Shown one piece after another: positions 63,801 to 64,000 of a stretch of 64,000 bases of DNA (position 1 is the stretch's first letter; every line of letters starts with the position of its first letter). The stretch spans positions 276,017 to 340,016 of the forward strand of contig JAKOVW010000054.1 of NCBI GenBank assembly GCA_029781865.1, given 5' to 3'. The position numbers and the translations under genes were made by a program. Below the pieces are notes generated by a model. That model saw nothing but the letters and a program-made list of their open reading frames with translations. It was not told the DNA's origin and searched no databases. The DNA comes from Bacteroidota bacterium. Lineage in GTDB: Bacteria > Bacteroidota > Bacteroidia > Chitinophagales > Saprospiraceae.

Positions 63801-64000
63801 AAATATAGTCGGTGCTGCAAATCAAACGGATATTCTCGTTGACAAACCAGGCAACTATCAATTGACTGTAAGCGATACCATTAATAAATGCACTGCACAA
63901 CAATCTATTCCTGTCATCGAAGACAAACAGCCACCTATTGTCTATGCAGGTAATCCGGCCATACTTACTTGCCAGTTACCGGACTTAATACTAACCGGCA
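60859..64000 (+). CDS. Giant secreted protein of tandem cysteine-paired Ig/PKD-like repeats (3' partial)
   Basis: An uninterrupted frame of 1047 codons from an ATG to the right edge. A signal peptide (MLSFFYRLNYQVIFIFLLIG...VYSQ) is followed by an Ig-like domain with DANAGPDFITCDP and WTPKNGLSD, a carbohydrate-binding-module-like beta sandwich of about 170 residues (LITNGDFESGNSGF, FEFWSMSVYP, FALDDIALFEKC), and then at least eight PKD-like repeats of roughly 85-95 residues. Each repeat has a Cys in the first strand (LSCKQKSIQL, WNCASTQLNL, LNCIHSVITL), YNW or similar, G-x-Y, and a second Cys in NGC before a DxxxV strand, giving one likely disulfide per repeat. Proteins of this build in Bacteroidota often end in a gliding-motility (CHU_C) or T9SS sorting domain; the end is out of the window. 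Likely an adhesin. Confidence 0.88.
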   Translation, partial: MLSFFYRLNYQVIFIFLLIGYHTRVYSQCPGLDANAGPDFITCDPTQLIQLQGSVQGNYSKYYWTPKNGLSDANVLDPIVTNKNPGKYTYKLTAEGLSSVNLITNGDFESGNSGFITGYTYNTINTTEGEYFVGNNPSAWNGGFSPCGDHTSGSGNMLLLNGHPVAGTNCWCQTVTTVVGRMYQFEFWSMSVYPVNIAQLNVKLNGTPIGSTQAGGLCDWQRFVVNFTASSTSTTLCISETTGIRGGNDFALDDIALFEKCVDMDDVMVEIVNLVAKIDIPFKPKCSSDPFDLTGVGSSAGPNIRYEWSTDVGLILSQNGLQAKARGSGIYTIKVIYTNGNFTCETEASIEFVAPDVLAGNVIGSGKVNCNNDSIGLKANVETGSGLYVYKWSPDTSILKGQNSDSVLVRKARKYTVTITDQTSGCILVLDYDVKADTLKPIAGIKGDTLLDCRKSKALLSSSLTDSVKYNIKWIAPDLSVIMNQSTILDSLSGTYKLIIEDNSNHCKDSAIWNVGSDTIHPNLNLGNDLNIDCKNNAVIVTNTLANPNDSLLYYWTIDTTHLLVENNLLNKTLTKASTIQLRLVNLKNGCETADSLLVTDSRNIPQLEAGNNELLSCKQKSIQLHATVNPNDTLNISWTSASGNIVSGKNSLQPVVDKKGWYYIHITNSSNGCDNLDSLFVDENTVSPNAVLGPDLIFSCIDTIKTIDGSGSSSGNSIIYNWTTTNGTIKSGNGSSIITVSSPGLYKLVVQDTLNGCGDTAVIHINPDQNKPIVAIVSPDTLSCIHTDITLTAIANSQSGSTLNFKWTNNAGAPIQSPNTLQTKITVPGIYIFTATDQSNGCSSTVQTLIAIDTTKPLIAAGPDQIWNCASTQLNLRGTLILNPDSYTYNWSTLNGSITGNPNKKDISISAPGTYYFLVIDEINGCSSVDSLSVIPDLTKPVVNIPIPDTLNCIHSVITLSVQGSSANNRIIYLWQTANGNIVGAANQTDILVDKPGNYQLTVSDTINKCTAQQSIPVIEDKQPPIVYAGNPAILTCQLPDLILTG

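Overview
The window is chromosomal DNA from a member of the Bacteroidota, most likely a Saprospiria/Chitinophagia-like lineage; anything finer than phylum is inference. Six secreted proteins end in a type IX secretion (T9SS) sorting domain. Promoter-like elements follow the Bacteroidota pattern TTTG/TTGAC, about 17-20 nt, TAnnTTTG, and several sit so close to the ATG that the transcripts should be nearly leaderless. Many lipoproteins and signal peptides are of Bacteroidota type. Transketolase is split into two polypeptides and menaquinone is made by the futalosine route (mqnC). Base composition is AT-rich.

Layout. 1-5.7 kb: end of a periplasmic-propeller histidine kinase, then a heparinase-like T9SS cargo. 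6-13.1 kb: fused isobutyryl-CoA mutase icmF, a papain-fold-like protein, uppP, two small exported proteins and a PqqB-like metallo-hydrolase. 13.3-19.7 kb: an IS200-like/RAYT transposase with a 48-bp palindrome at its stop codon, uvrB, an alpha/beta hydrolase-SDR-rsmA cluster, a heptad repeat array, a TonB-C lipoprotein gene broken by an in-frame TAG, and an AHSA1 protein. 19.7-24.9 kb: a small lipoprotein and the conserved rimP-nusA-infB operon with its promoter and a terminator-like leader hairpin. 24.88-27.39 kb: a complete IS1-family element (20-bp perfect inverted repeats, 8-bp target duplication) carrying a transposase plus two to five passenger ORFs, inserted between rimP and mqnC. 27.4-34 kb: mqnC, purine nucleoside phosphorylase, DinB-like protein, a four-helix-bundle (S23/Avd-like) gene bracketed by inverted heptad arrays, and uvrA. 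34.3-38.1 kb: two tandem paralogous CHRD-repeat T9SS proteins. 38.2-43.3 kb: split transketolase, esterase, acyltransferase, LpxD-like protein. 43.4-52.4 kb: a second kind of heptad array, polA, a propeller T9SS protein, DUF3078 protein, M28 peptidase overlapping hpt, and tRNA-Gln. 52.6-64 kb: accessory envelope proteins ending in a giant, 3'-truncated secreted protein built of cysteine-paired Ig/PKD-like repeats.

How it fits together. The housekeeping part covers information processing (IF2, NusA, RimP, RsmA, Pol I, UvrA/UvrB, tRNA-Gln), envelope precursors (UppP, LpxD), purine salvage (PNP, Hpt), quinone synthesis (MqnC) and central carbon metabolism (split transketolase, IcmF). Around it lies a surface and secretome layer of T9SS cargo and outer-membrane proteins.

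The least explained parts are the period-7 arrays (three of an AGGARCT type, one of an RCTAACT type, both reading RCYA-NNN), one pair of which brackets the four-helix-bundle gene in inverted orientation; the IS1-family element with passengers and a duplicated promoter; and the palindrome-plus-RAYT pair.
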